DNA from: Bacteroidota bacterium
GTDB taxonomy: Bacteria > Bacteroidota > Bacteroidia > Bacteroidales > Prolixibacteraceae
DNA length: 6,167 bases
Reading direction: 5' to 3'
Assembly: GCA_013203755.1 (NCBI GenBank)
Contig: JABMPI010000084.1
Coordinates: 1 to 6,167, forward strand
How positions within the stretch are numbered: the first letter of the stretch is position 1; every line of letters starts with the position of its first letter. The position numbers and the translations under genes are program-made. Of the stretch, positions 1 to 6,167 are shown in pieces. A model generated the notes under the pieces. It saw only the letters and a program-made list of their open reading frames with translations, was not told the DNA's origin and ran no database searches.

Positions 1-1279
1 GGGCTATTTTCATGAAATGATTGAAAATGTAAATGAAGGAAAAGTTTCGATGGAAGTCATCGATCGTTCGGTCAGGCGTGTATTGGAACAAAAATTCAAA
101 TTGGGATTGTTTGAAAATCCCTTTGTTGATGCTGAAAAAGCAAAGAAAGTTTCGCATTCCGAAGAAAATCAAAATCTGGCATTGAATGCTGCCCGTGAGG
201 GAATTGTTCTGCTAAAAAATGAAAACAGTCTTTTGCCTTTACGTAAAAATATCAGTTCGATAGCCGTAATTGGCCCGAATGCCGATGATGAACTAAATCA
301 ACTGGGCGATTATACATCGGATGTTATTTTGCAGGACATTGTTACAGTTCTCGACGGAATAAAAAACAAACTGAGTAGTACAAAAATAAATTATGTTAGG
401 GGATGTGATGTAATTGGAGATAATTTAAATGAAATAGATAAGGCTGTTAAAGCCGCTAAAAAATCGGATGTTGCCGTTGTGGTACTGGGCGAAAATGAAT
501 GGCAGCGAAAAGATAATAAAGGTACATCGGGTGAAGGTTACGATGTTGCAACGCTGGAACTGACAGGTCATCAAAAAGAATTGATTCAAAAGGTTTACGC
601 TACCGGCACACCAACAATTGTAGTTTTGATTAATGGCAGGGCACTAGCAATTCCGTGGATTTCGGAAAATATTCCGGCTATTGTTGAGGCCTGGTATCCT
701 GGAGAAAAAGGGGGTGATGCTGTTGCTGATATTTTATTTGGCGATGTAAACCCCAGTGGAAAACTTCCGGTTACATTTCCAAGAAATGTAGGGCAATTAC
801 CGGTGTATTACAATTACAAACTTTCAAAAAGCTATTGGTTGAACGAAGGTTGGGGAAATTCTTATGCCGATTTAAAAGAATCAGGACCGTTGTATGAGTT
901 TGGGTTTGGATTGAGTTATACTACATTCGAATACAGTAATCTATCCTTCTCTGCAAATTCAATCAGGAAATATGGAAAAACAACGGTTACTTGCGAATTA
1001 AAAAATACCGGAGAAAGGACAGGGGGTGAAGTTGTTCAATTGTATGTTCGCGATAAAATAAGTAGTGTTGCCAGGCCGGTTAAAGAGTTAAAAGGATTCG
1101 AAAAAATCAAACTTGAGCCTGGCGAATCAAAACAAGTTTCGTTTGAATTGGGTTACAAAGAACTCAAAATGCTCGATAAAAATTTGAATTGGGTAGTAGA
1201 AACCGGCGAGTTTGAAATAATGATTGGAAGTTCTTCTGAAGATATCCGGTTGAATGGTAGTTTTAATGTGATTAATTAA
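1..1279 (+). CDS. GH3 family beta-glycosidase (beta-glucosidase/xylosidase type), 5'-truncated by window
   Basis: This is the C-terminal part of a glycoside hydrolase family 3 enzyme, which removes terminal beta-linked sugars from oligosaccharides. The frame is open from base 2 (codons GYFHE precede the first Met at 17), so that Met is internal and the true start lies outside the window. Counting from it, residues 10-35 (SMEVIDRSVRRVLEQKFKLG) are the end of the TIM-barrel domain. Residues 60-250 are the alpha/beta sandwich domain (GIVLLKNENSLLPL, IAVIGPNAD, GEGYDVATLELTGHQ, PSGKLPVTFP). Residues 294-405 are the fibronectin III-like domain (FGFGLSYTTFEYS, VVQLYVRD, RPVKELKGF). E173 in the SGEGYD motif is a plausible general acid/base by family analogy. 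The Asp nucleophile (SDW-type motif) must lie upstream and is not visible. Substrate cannot be fixed from this part. Any signal peptide is also off-window. The MFS gene begins 28 bp downstream on the same strand, suggesting cotranscription. Confidence 0.95.
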   Translation, partial: GYFHEMIENVNEGKVSMEVIDRSVRRVLEQKFKLGLFENPFVDAEKAKKVSHSEENQNLALNAAREGIVLLKNENSLLPLRKNISSIAVIGPNADDELNQLGDYTSDVILQDIVTVLDGIKNKLSSTKINYVRGCDVIGDNLNEIDKAVKAAKKSDVAVVVLGENEWQRKDNKGTSGEGYDVATLELTGHQKELIQKVYATGTPTIVVLINGRALAIPWISENIPAIVEAWYPGEKGGDAVADILFGDVNPSGKLPVTFPRNVGQLPVYYNYKLSKSYWLNEGWGNSYADLKESGPLYEFGFGLSYTTFEYSNLSFSANSIRKYGKTTVTCELKNTGERTGGEVVQLYVRDKISSVARPVKELKGFEKIKLEPGESKQVSFELGYKELKMLDKNLNWVVETGEFEIMIGSSSEDIRLNGSFNVIN

Positions 1280-1307
1280 TTAGTACAAACGGGGCAACAT
1301 ATATTTA

Positions 1308-2708
1308 ATGAAGACTAACAAAAATCTGGCATTCATTTGGTGGCTTACCATCACCGCCTCTTTAGGCGGACTATTATTCGGCTACGACACCGCCGTTGTA
1401 TCCGGAACACTATCCATGGTACGATCGCAATTTGCTTTAAATGCCGCAATGGAAGGTTGGTATGTGAGTTCTGCATTGGTTGGTTGTGTGGTTGGCGTTT
1501 CGTTTGCAGGTTGGCTCAGCGATAAATACGGCCGTAAAAAAGTATTGCTTTTAGCTGCCATATTATTTACGGTTTCTGCGCTTGGTTGCACTTTTAGCAA
1601 CTCTTTTTCAACCCTTATTTTGTACCGCATGTTAGGTGGAATGGGGGTTGGAATCGCATCTATGTTATCGCCCATGTACATTTCCGAAATTTCGCCAGCT
1701 GCAATCCGTGGAAGGTTGGTTGCATTGTATCAGTTAGCTATTGCCATTGGAATTCTGGGATCCTATTTTGTAAATGCGTGGTTGCTCAACCAATCCGTTG
1801 GGCATGAGTTTTTTATCAGTAATAAACTTACTTTAGTATTTAAAACAGAAGTTTGGCGTGCCATGTTGGGAATGGAATCCATTCCGGCATTAACCTTTTT
1901 TATATTGTTGCTAACCGTTCCTGAAAGTCCGCGTTGGCTGGTAATAAATGGATATGTGGACAAAGCAAAAGCAATTCTTTTAAAGGCCTCAGGTGAGGAA
2001 GAAACTGAACTTGAAATAAATGAAATCCAGGATGCTTTGGAAACGGAGAAAAAATCAAAAAATCTGATTTTAGATCCCGGAATTAAACTGGCACTGTTTC
2101 TTGGAGTTTCTTTAGCCGTTTTGCAACAATTTACAGGAATCGATGCGATAATTTATTATGGTCCTCGAATAATGGAACAAGCTGGTTTTGGATTGAGTGA
2201 TGCTTTGGGAAGCCAGGTTTTAATTGGAGCTATTAATATGTTATTTACACTTTTGGCCATTTGGAAAATCGACAAATTCGGAAGAAAACCACTTTTACTT
2301 TCCGGAACTTTAGGAATGTTTATTTCATTAATTGCTATTGGAACTTTATTTATGGTTGGTAAAGCTGAAGGAATTTTACTTTTAAGTCTTATACTAATTT
2401 TTATTGCCTCGTTTGCATTTTCACTTGGGCCTGTAGTTTGGGTTATTCTTTCGGAAATTTATCCTACAAGAATACGGGGCAGGGCAATGTCGATTGCAAC
2501 CATGGCCGTGTGGATTGGCACATCAATGATTGGGCAGTTAATTCCACTTGCGCTTGATAATCTGGGTCCCGCTTTTACTTTCTGGATTTTTGCCCTTTTC
2601 TGCATCCCAACTATGTGGATTGGGTGGAAAATAATGCCGGAGACAAAAGGCAGAACTCTGGAGAACATTGAAAAATACTGGCTGAATTACAAATTGCTTA
2701 AAAAGTAA
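1308..2708 (+). CDS. MFS sugar porter (XylE/GLUT-like sugar:H+ symporter)
   Basis: This is a complete 466-residue inner-membrane transporter of the major facilitator sugar porter family, expected to import a monosaccharide with protons. Family signatures appear in order: GGLLFGYDTAVVSGT in TM1 (20-34), GWLSDKYGRKK in loop 2-3 (68-78), the TM4-5 segment with SPMYISEISPAAIRGR (121-136), PESPRWL after TM6 (205-211), QQFTGIDAIIYYGP in TM7 (273-286), DKFGRK in loop 8-9 (322-327), GPVVWVILSEIYPTRIRGR in TM10 (374-392) and PETKGRTLE after TM12 (444-452). By analogy with E. coli XylE, Q142, Q273, Q274 and W378 would line the sugar site. The position equivalent to XylE N294 is Asp279 here. The start at 1308 fits the usual N-terminus length; the leader is A/T-rich without a clear Shine-Dalgarno site. 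It lies between the GH3 gene and the HAD remnant (2-bp gap), so it probably imports the sugar released by the GH3 enzyme. The exact sugar is not determinable. Confidence 0.95.
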   Translation: MKTNKNLAFIWWLTITASLGGLLFGYDTAVVSGTLSMVRSQFALNAAMEGWYVSSALVGCVVGVSFAGWLSDKYGRKKVLLLAAILFTVSALGCTFSNSFSTLILYRMLGGMGVGIASMLSPMYISEISPAAIRGRLVALYQLAIAIGILGSYFVNAWLLNQSVGHEFFISNKLTLVFKTEVWRAMLGMESIPALTFFILLLTVPESPRWLVINGYVDKAKAILLKASGEEETELEINEIQDALETEKKSKNLILDPGIKLALFLGVSLAVLQQFTGIDAIIYYGPRIMEQAGFGLSDALGSQVLIGAINMLFTLLAIWKIDKFGRKPLLLSGTLGMFISLIAIGTLFMVGKAEGILLLSLILIFIASFAFSLGPVVWVILSEIYPTRIRGRAMSIATMAVWIGTSMIGQLIPLALDNLGPAFTFWIFALFCIPTMWIGWKIMPETKGRTLENIEKYWLNYKLLKK

Positions 2709-2710
2709 AT

Positions 2711-3042
2711 ATGCCCAAGTGCGTGATATTTGACATGGATGGGGTACTTGTCGACAGTGAACCTTTTCATATGAAAGCGGAAAGAAAAGTATTTCGCCGT
2801 CTTAATATCAGGGTTTTACTGGAATTTCACAGTTCATTCGTTGGCATCTCCAGTCACATCATGTGGCGGAACATAATTGAATATTTCCGGTTGGAGGCAA
2901 ATGAAAATGATCTGGTAGAATTGCAGCGCACCTATTATAACGATATTTTAAAAATCCCAAATAGGGAAAGCAGAATTTATCAAAAGCAGATATTGTTATT
3001 AAAGCTTTTGATGATAAAACGGTGCCGCTTATCAAAAATTAA
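2711..3042 (+). pseudogene. HAD-IA hydrolase / beta-phosphoglucomutase-like gene, internally deleted and frameshifted
   Basis: The N-terminus is a clear haloacid dehalogenase subfamily IA protein: FDMDGVLVDSEPFH with motif I Asp8 and Asp10, followed by the start of the helical cap domain (AERKVFRRLNI, HSSFVGISSHIMWRNIIEYF). Intact relatives run about 210-225 residues and hydrolyse or isomerise sugar phosphates. Here frame 2 family similarity ends at about base 2949, and the ORF reaches only 115 codons (stop at 3056-3058). From about 2947 a different frame reads FKNPK-stop-GKQNLSKADIVIKAFDD and ends with TAA at 3040-3042. This matches the usual C-terminal tail of these proteins (typically FKNPNSGNQDLSKADIVI-like). 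About 100 residues are therefore missing, including motif II, the motif III Lys and the motif IV acidic residues. The joint is out of frame, and the tail has a TAG at 2962-2964. The ATG lies 2 bp after the MFS stop, so it was probably the last gene of the GH3-MFS operon. The encoded 115-residue product should be inactive. The tail assignment rests on remembered family patterns, not an alignment. Confidence 0.8.
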
Positions 3043-3213
3043 TGGATCATTAAAATAATCATTCAATATAAATCTGATTCATTTTCAATGCTTCCCGAGG
3101 GCTTGTTTTCTTTCCTGATTAATTGCATTATGATCTATATTCTTTGTGAATTTTTAAAGAGAACAACATTTTCCTATTTTTAGAGGGTCAATATAAAATT
3201 AACAGGACTGAAG

Positions 3214-4056
3214 ATGAGTTTAGAAAATGAAGAGTTATTGGTTGAGGTTGATGAGTTGAAAAAACTAATGGATCTGCTTTCCAATCTTTTTTCCATTCGA
3301 ACTTCATTTTTATATGCCATTGGAGACGATCAATACGATAATGAAATTGCCGGGAATAATGGCGATTATCAGCAGTTTTGCAGAATTATTCAAGAGGAGA
3401 TGCACGAGAAATGCATTGCATGCGATCGGGAGAAATTTAAAATAGCAGTAGAAAAACGAAAACCTTTACTTTACAAATGTTTCAATGGTTTGTATGAAAT
3501 GTTTTTGCCGCTTTTTATCGAAGAATCGTTAGTTGGTTATCTTCATTTTGGTCAGATTAGGTCAGAAGATGACTTTGAAACTATTGCCAGGGAATGTGGC
3601 TTGTGGAAGCACAGTAAAATAGAAAAGCTGAGAAAAAGCTATGAGACAATGGAGATTATTCCCAAGGAAAAATTAATACAGATTTCAGAGCTTTTCCAGA
3701 AAATGTCCGACAATATTCTTAAAAACAAATTGGTTGAACTTCGATGGGCAAAACCGGAATATTATCTGAAAAAATATGTTGAGGAAAATTATTCGAAAGA
3801 TATAAATCTCTCAACAGCTGCAAAATACATTAATAGAAGTTCTTCATTTGTAACGCACAAATTTAAAGAAGTTTACGGGTGTACATTTCATCAGTTTCTT
3901 ACCAGGGTCAGAATTAATGCATCAAAAGAATTATTGAAAAAAGATTCGATTATTGAAACTTTTCAAAAATGCGGATTTAAAAACCGATACCATTTCAGCA
4001 AAGTTTTTAAGTTGCAAGAAGCAATTACGCCCTTTGAATTTCAGAATTCAAATTAA
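3214..4056 (+). CDS. PocR-domain AraC-family transcriptional regulator
   Basis: This is a 280-residue cytoplasmic one-component regulator. Residues about 15-165 look like a PocR sensory domain, a PAS-like ligand-binding fold proposed to sense small organic molecules. The supporting pattern is FCRIIQEEMHEKCIACDREKF (55-75), then YKCFNGLYEMFLPLFIEESLVGYLHFGQIRS (87-117). Cys56, Cys67, Cys70 and Cys89 sit at positions that tend to be Cys in this family and could bind metal or respond to redox. Residues about 182-278 are an AraC-type double helix-turn-helix: YVEENYSKDINLSTAAKYINRSSSFVTHKFKEVYGCTFHQFL, then IIETFQKCGFKNRYHFSKVFKLQEAITPFEF. There is no signal peptide or membrane segment, so it is not a hybrid two-component protein. 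The start at 3214 follows an AGGACTGAAG leader that could serve as a ribosome site. The 155-bp gap upstream holds only a loose promoter-like motif (TA-3nt-TTTG at 3138-3146). It is placed to control the adjacent sugar genes, but no operator is identified and the ligand is unknown. Confidence 0.9.
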   Translation: MSLENEELLVEVDELKKLMDLLSNLFSIRTSFLYAIGDDQYDNEIAGNNGDYQQFCRIIQEEMHEKCIACDREKFKIAVEKRKPLLYKCFNGLYEMFLPLFIEESLVGYLHFGQIRSEDDFETIARECGLWKHSKIEKLRKSYETMEIIPKEKLIQISELFQKMSDNILKNKLVELRWAKPEYYLKKYVEENYSKDINLSTAAKYINRSSSFVTHKFKEVYGCTFHQFLTRVRINASKELLKKDSIIETFQKCGFKNRYHFSKVFKLQEAITPFEFQNSN

Positions 4057-4484
4057 TTTTAAACGGATAAAATAATTAACCAAATAACAATTGTCTTTAT
4101 TCATTAAACGTATAGAATACTTTTATAAAAAATTAGTTTCTCCAACAGACAATCCCTCCTATCCAGCGTAGTCCCGATATTCAGACTAAAAACGTTGAGC
4201 CTGATTTTGAAACCACGAATGGTAACTATTGCAAGTAAAAACGCAATATCAAAGAGTACCTGATTCATGTGTTTTTATTTTTCGAATGCGATATTGGAGA
4301 GTGAAAAATTATTTTTTGATCGATTTCTTCCTTTTTTACAAGAGGAGAAAAAATTTACAATAAAATAAGAGTACAGCTGGTTTTATATGGAGTAGATTAA
4401 ATTAAAATAAGTAATTTTACTTTTGATTTATAGAACTAGTCTCTGACTAAGTAAAATTGAATATAAATATTAAAAAAGATTATC
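4057..4484. other. AT-rich intergenic stretch without a convincing gene
   Basis: These 428 bases between the AraC-type gene and the small lysine-rich gene encode nothing I recognise. The first ~60 bases are very AT-rich. The segment about 4140-4270 is visibly richer in G+C and contains an open minus-strand frame, 4268 to 4104 (54 codons, ATG start, starting MNQVLFDIAFLLAIVTIRGF and ending in SILYV). The frame has a hydrophobic N-terminus, matches no family I know, and has a stop codon (TAA) four codons upstream of its ATG. It could be a decayed coding remnant, for example of a mobile element, or chance. A short inverted repeat (CAATATC near 4232 and GATATTG near 4290) flanks its start. The rest (4270-4480) is A/T-rich with homopolymer runs and contains the candidate promoter of the small gene. 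Confidence 0.5.
4418..4425 (+). promoter_or_regulatory. Candidate Bacteroidota -7 promoter box
   Basis: TACTTTTG matches the Bacteroidota sigma-ABfr -7 consensus TAnnTTTG at every defined position. It lies 60 bp upstream of the small lysine-rich gene at 4485, which would give a leader of roughly 50 nucleotides. No good TTTG -33 element is seen at the usual ~19-21 bp spacing upstream; that stretch is simply A/T-rich. Matches of this length are common in AT-rich DNA, so the call rests on the combination of box, gene and terminator. Confidence 0.4.
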
Positions 4485-4592
4485 ATGGCAAAATCGCAAG
4501 ACGCAAAAAAGACAGAAAAAAAGGAGCCTTTAAAAACGGCAAAAGAGAAAAAAGCAGAAAAAAGAGATAAGAAAGCGAATAAATCTTATTAA
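4485..4592 (+). CDS. 35-residue lysine-rich small basic protein
   Basis: The ATG at 4485 opens a 35-codon frame ending in TAA at 4590-4592. The product begins MAKSQDAKKTEKKEPLKTAK and continues EKKAEKRDKKANKSY. Thirteen of 35 residues are Lys, with one Arg and six acidic residues, so it is strongly basic, hydrophilic and probably disordered or helical in solution. It has no signal peptide and no membrane segment. From memory, short Lys-rich proteins starting MAKSQ or similar occur in Bacteroidota genomes, some near cold-shock genes; that link is unverified and the function is unknown. An A-rich stretch (AAAAAAGA at 4472-4479) just upstream fits ribosome binding in this phylum. A perfect -7 box lies 60 bp upstream and a very strong hairpin starts 47 bp downstream, so it looks like a one-gene transcript of about 250 nucleotides. 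The alternative is a chance ORF in A-rich DNA, or a small RNA that also encodes a peptide. Confidence 0.6.
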   Translation: MAKSQDAKKTEKKEPLKTAKEKKAEKRDKKANKSY

Positions 4593-4638
4593 TTGAATTC
4601 GGGTTTAAAACTAAAAAAAATGGAATTTATTTTCAGGT

Positions 4639-4687
4639 TAAAAGAACCGTTTCTCTTTGAGGCTCTCAAGGGGAAACGGTTCTTTTA
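4639..4687. terminator. Strong bidirectional hairpin terminator between convergent genes
   Basis: TAAAAGAACCGTTTC (4639-4653) and GAAACGGTTCTTTTA (4673-4687) are perfect reverse complements, giving a 15-bp stem. Pairing continues inward through 4654-4661 with 4665-4672, including two G-U pairs, to a 3-base GCT loop, so about 23 bp in all. The stem foot is A4 on the left and T4 on the right, so each strand's transcript ends in a U-run after the G/C-rich core. It sits 47 bp after the small lysine-rich gene and 5 bp beyond the stop codon of the convergent GH29 gene, and probably terminates both. Confidence 0.85.
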
Positions 4688-4692
4688 TGTTA

Positions 4693-6167
4693 CTAGAAAG
4701 TCACCCGTTTAATATCTCCATAAACCCGTAACTTTGGATGATCAACAAACGCACGAAATTGATATGTTTTTCCCTCTTTTTTAATTTCGGGAACCAACCC
4801 AAATTCTCCTCTATCCATAATTTCAATGGTTTGGGTTTCTTGCCATTCATCAGAATAAAGTTCTTCAACAAATCCGGCAAATTCGCGGTATTGAAATCCT
4901 ACCTGAACTTTTTCTGCATCTCCATTTTTAATTAAATTACCTCTAAAGAAAACTTTATTTACTCCATTTTTATCAATAACTTCTGCTTTTTGAGTTTCAA
5001 TAATTGGAGGTTCAAGTGCCGGTGTTGCATTGGTAATTTTTAAAACAATTGGATTATTCCATTTTCGATTGTTGTAGATGCGTTGAGCACGAACACAAGA
5101 AATATGAATGCCGTCTTCTTTTTGTTCACAATAGATTGTAGCATCGGTTTTTGGCTGATATTCAACCAACTCACTGGATTGCCCCAGAACAGTTATTTTT
5201 GAATTGTCGCCAATTTGAGCCGATTTAATAACAAATTCCCTTCTTTCGCCAAGTGGCCAGTTTGGGTTTTTAGTAAGAATTGCATACAATGTTTTTTCTT
5301 CGGGTTTCCACGTAAACCAGATATCTCCTTCGTTAGGTAAAATCCATGGCGACACTTTTTCAATGGCTTCACCATTTACAAAATTCCAGGCTGCTACTTC
5401 ACGTAAATTTGCTTCTTGTTCAATGGGCAGTTCTCCATTTGGCTTTGGTCCCACATTTAACAGTTGGTTTCCTCCCTTTGCACGAGTTTCCACAAGAATC
5501 TCTATTAACCGCCCACCGGTTTTATACTCCTCGTTGGTAGGTTTATATGCCCACTGTGTTCCCATGGTTAAATTTGCTTCCCACGGGTCGGTCGAAATAA
5601 CACCCAGAACAGTTTGTTCCGGCGTTTTCATCGCACCGCGTGTAACAACAATTTTAGGTTGCAATTCCCAAACTACTTGTTTACATTTTTCCTGTAATTG
5701 ACCTTCGCCACCGTCGTAAAACATAATATCGATATCGCCATATTTTGCCATCAACTCCATGTTTTGCAATTCATTCAATTCTAAATATTTTTTCATAATA
5801 TTTTCAGGAATTGGTTCTGTAAATCTGCGGCGTACCTGCATCTTATTTTCATGTAGAAAATTAAAATCCTCAGGCGAGAAATAGAATCCAACGGCTAATC
5901 CTGCGGCTCGGGTAGCTTCAACATATTCTTCCAAAAGATCTTTATTATATGGCGTATTCATAATATTAAAATCGGTAGTTTCGGTATCCCACATACAAAA
6001 ACCAGAGTGATGTTTTGTGGTGAATACTATGTATTTCATGCCAGCCAGTTTTGCTAATGTAGCAATTTCGGTGGCATCATATTTTTTGGGATTGAATGTT
6101 TTGGGAAGTTCGTTTATAAATCTGTCTAAATATTCATCAGACGCTCCCGCCATCGAATGGCTAATTA
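4693..6167 (-). CDS. GH29 alpha-L-fucosidase, 5'-truncated by window
   Basis: This enzyme hydrolyses terminal alpha-L-fucose from glycans with retention of configuration. The reading frame is open to the right window edge (codons I-S-H-S precede the Met at 6153), so that Met is internal and the start and any signal peptide are missing. Counting from it, KYIVFTTKHHSGFCMWD (40-56) holds the His-His pair that contacts fucose in this family. FYDGG (145-149) holds the expected Asp nucleophile D147. TDPWEANLTMGTQWAY (188-203) contains Glu192, a candidate acid/base by spacing only. KGGNQLLNVGPKPNGELP (227-243) is the end of the catalytic barrel. Residues about 268-375 resemble the beta-sandwich Fucosidase_C domain. 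A further ~105 residues (about 380-486) look like an added fibronectin III-like beta domain (YREFAGF, KTYQFRAFVDH). The stop at 4693-4695 lies just beyond the shared hairpin terminator. The gene converges on the small lysine-rich gene. The family assignment is firm; linkage preference is unknown. Confidence 0.93.
   Translation of the reverse strand, partial: ISHSMAGASDEYLDRFINELPKTFNPKKYDATEIATLAKLAGMKYIVFTTKHHSGFCMWDTETTDFNIMNTPYNKDLLEEYVEATRAAGLAVGFYFSPEDFNFLHENKMQVRRRFTEPIPENIMKKYLELNELQNMELMAKYGDIDIMFYDGGEGQLQEKCKQVVWELQPKIVVTRGAMKTPEQTVLGVISTDPWEANLTMGTQWAYKPTNEEYKTGGRLIEILVETRAKGGNQLLNVGPKPNGELPIEQEANLREVAAWNFVNGEAIEKVSPWILPNEGDIWFTWKPEEKTLYAILTKNPNWPLGERREFVIKSAQIGDNSKITVLGQSSELVEYQPKTDATIYCEQKEDGIHISCVRAQRIYNNRKWNNPIVLKITNATPALEPPIIETQKAEVIDKNGVNKVFFRGNLIKNGDAEKVQVGFQYREFAGFVEELYSDEWQETQTIEIMDRGEFGLVPEIKKEGKTYQFRAFVDHPKLRVYGDIKRVTF

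Noticed and set aside
1382..1681. 99-codon minus-strand open frame inside the MFS gene, and similar frames at 1763-1963 and 2459-2668
   Set aside because: They are antisense shadows of a strongly supported transporter gene and resemble no protein family.
3090..3113. GCTTCCCGAGGGC followed by a T-rich run after the HAD remnant, as a possible intrinsic terminator
   Set aside because: The stem is only about four pairs with two G-U pairs, so it is too weak to support a terminator call.
3138..3146. TA-TTC-TTTG upstream of the AraC-type gene, as a promoter -7 box
   Set aside because: The spacing between TA and TTTG is 3 nt instead of 2, and no TTTG -33 element lies at the usual distance; it is mentioned only as a loose motif.
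4320..4358. TTTCTTCCT / AGGAGAAAA imperfect inverted repeat
   Set aside because: The pairing needs a bulge and is almost all A-T/purine-pyrimidine tract; expected by chance in this AT-rich stretch.
5346..5701. Plus-strand open frames of 64 and 112 codons inside the GH29 gene, and a 65-codon frame at 4738-4935
   Set aside because: They are antisense to conserved catalytic or C-terminal coding sequence of the fucosidase and have low-complexity, family-less translations.
1..6167. A complete Sus-like polysaccharide utilisation locus, CRISPR array, prophage or defence system
   Set aside because: No SusC/SusD genes, repeat-spacer structure, integrase, intact transposase or defence domains are visible on either strand.

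Overview
The window looks like chromosomal DNA of a Bacteroidota bacterium. It is AT-rich, has A-rich leaders in place of strong Shine-Dalgarno sites, contains a match to the Bacteroidota -7 promoter box (TAnnTTTG), and carries a carbohydrate-utilisation gene set (GH3, sugar porter, HAD sugar-phosphatase/mutase type, GH29). A marine or gut member of the Marinilabiliales/Prolixibacteraceae type would fit, but that finer placement is only an impression from protein flavour.

Left part (1-3042, plus strand): a co-directional cluster. It holds the 3' two-thirds of a GH3 exo-beta-glycosidase (5' end cut by the window), then 28 bp later a complete 466-residue sugar:H+ symporter-type MFS transporter, then 2 bp later a HAD-IA (beta-phosphoglucomutase-like) gene. 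The HAD gene is broken: its N-terminal ~80 codons and its C-terminal ~30 codons are present in different frames, the middle is missing, and the C-terminal remnant carries an in-frame TAG. The cluster reads as: release a sugar, import it, and formerly process its phosphate.

Middle part (3043-4484): a complete regulator with an N-terminal PocR-type sensory domain and a C-terminal AraC helix-turn-helix (3214-4056), preceded by a 155-bp AT-rich gap. A 428-bp AT-rich stretch follows with no convincing gene. It holds an unrecognised 54-codon minus-strand ORF and, near its end, a perfect -7 box.

Right part (4485-6167): a 35-residue, very lysine-rich small protein gene (plus strand), then a strong hairpin with a 15-bp perfect stem extending to 23 bp. 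The hairpin lies between this gene and a convergent minus-strand GH29 alpha-L-fucosidase gene, whose 5' end is cut by the right window edge. The two glycosidase genes and the regulator suggest a glycan-foraging locus. No SusC/SusD pair, sulfatase, CRISPR array, intact mobile element, rRNA or tRNA is visible.

I found no clearly new biological system. The points most worth a second look are the decayed HAD gene, the small lysine-rich gene that appears to be its own transcription unit, and the PocR-AraC regulator beside the sugar genes.
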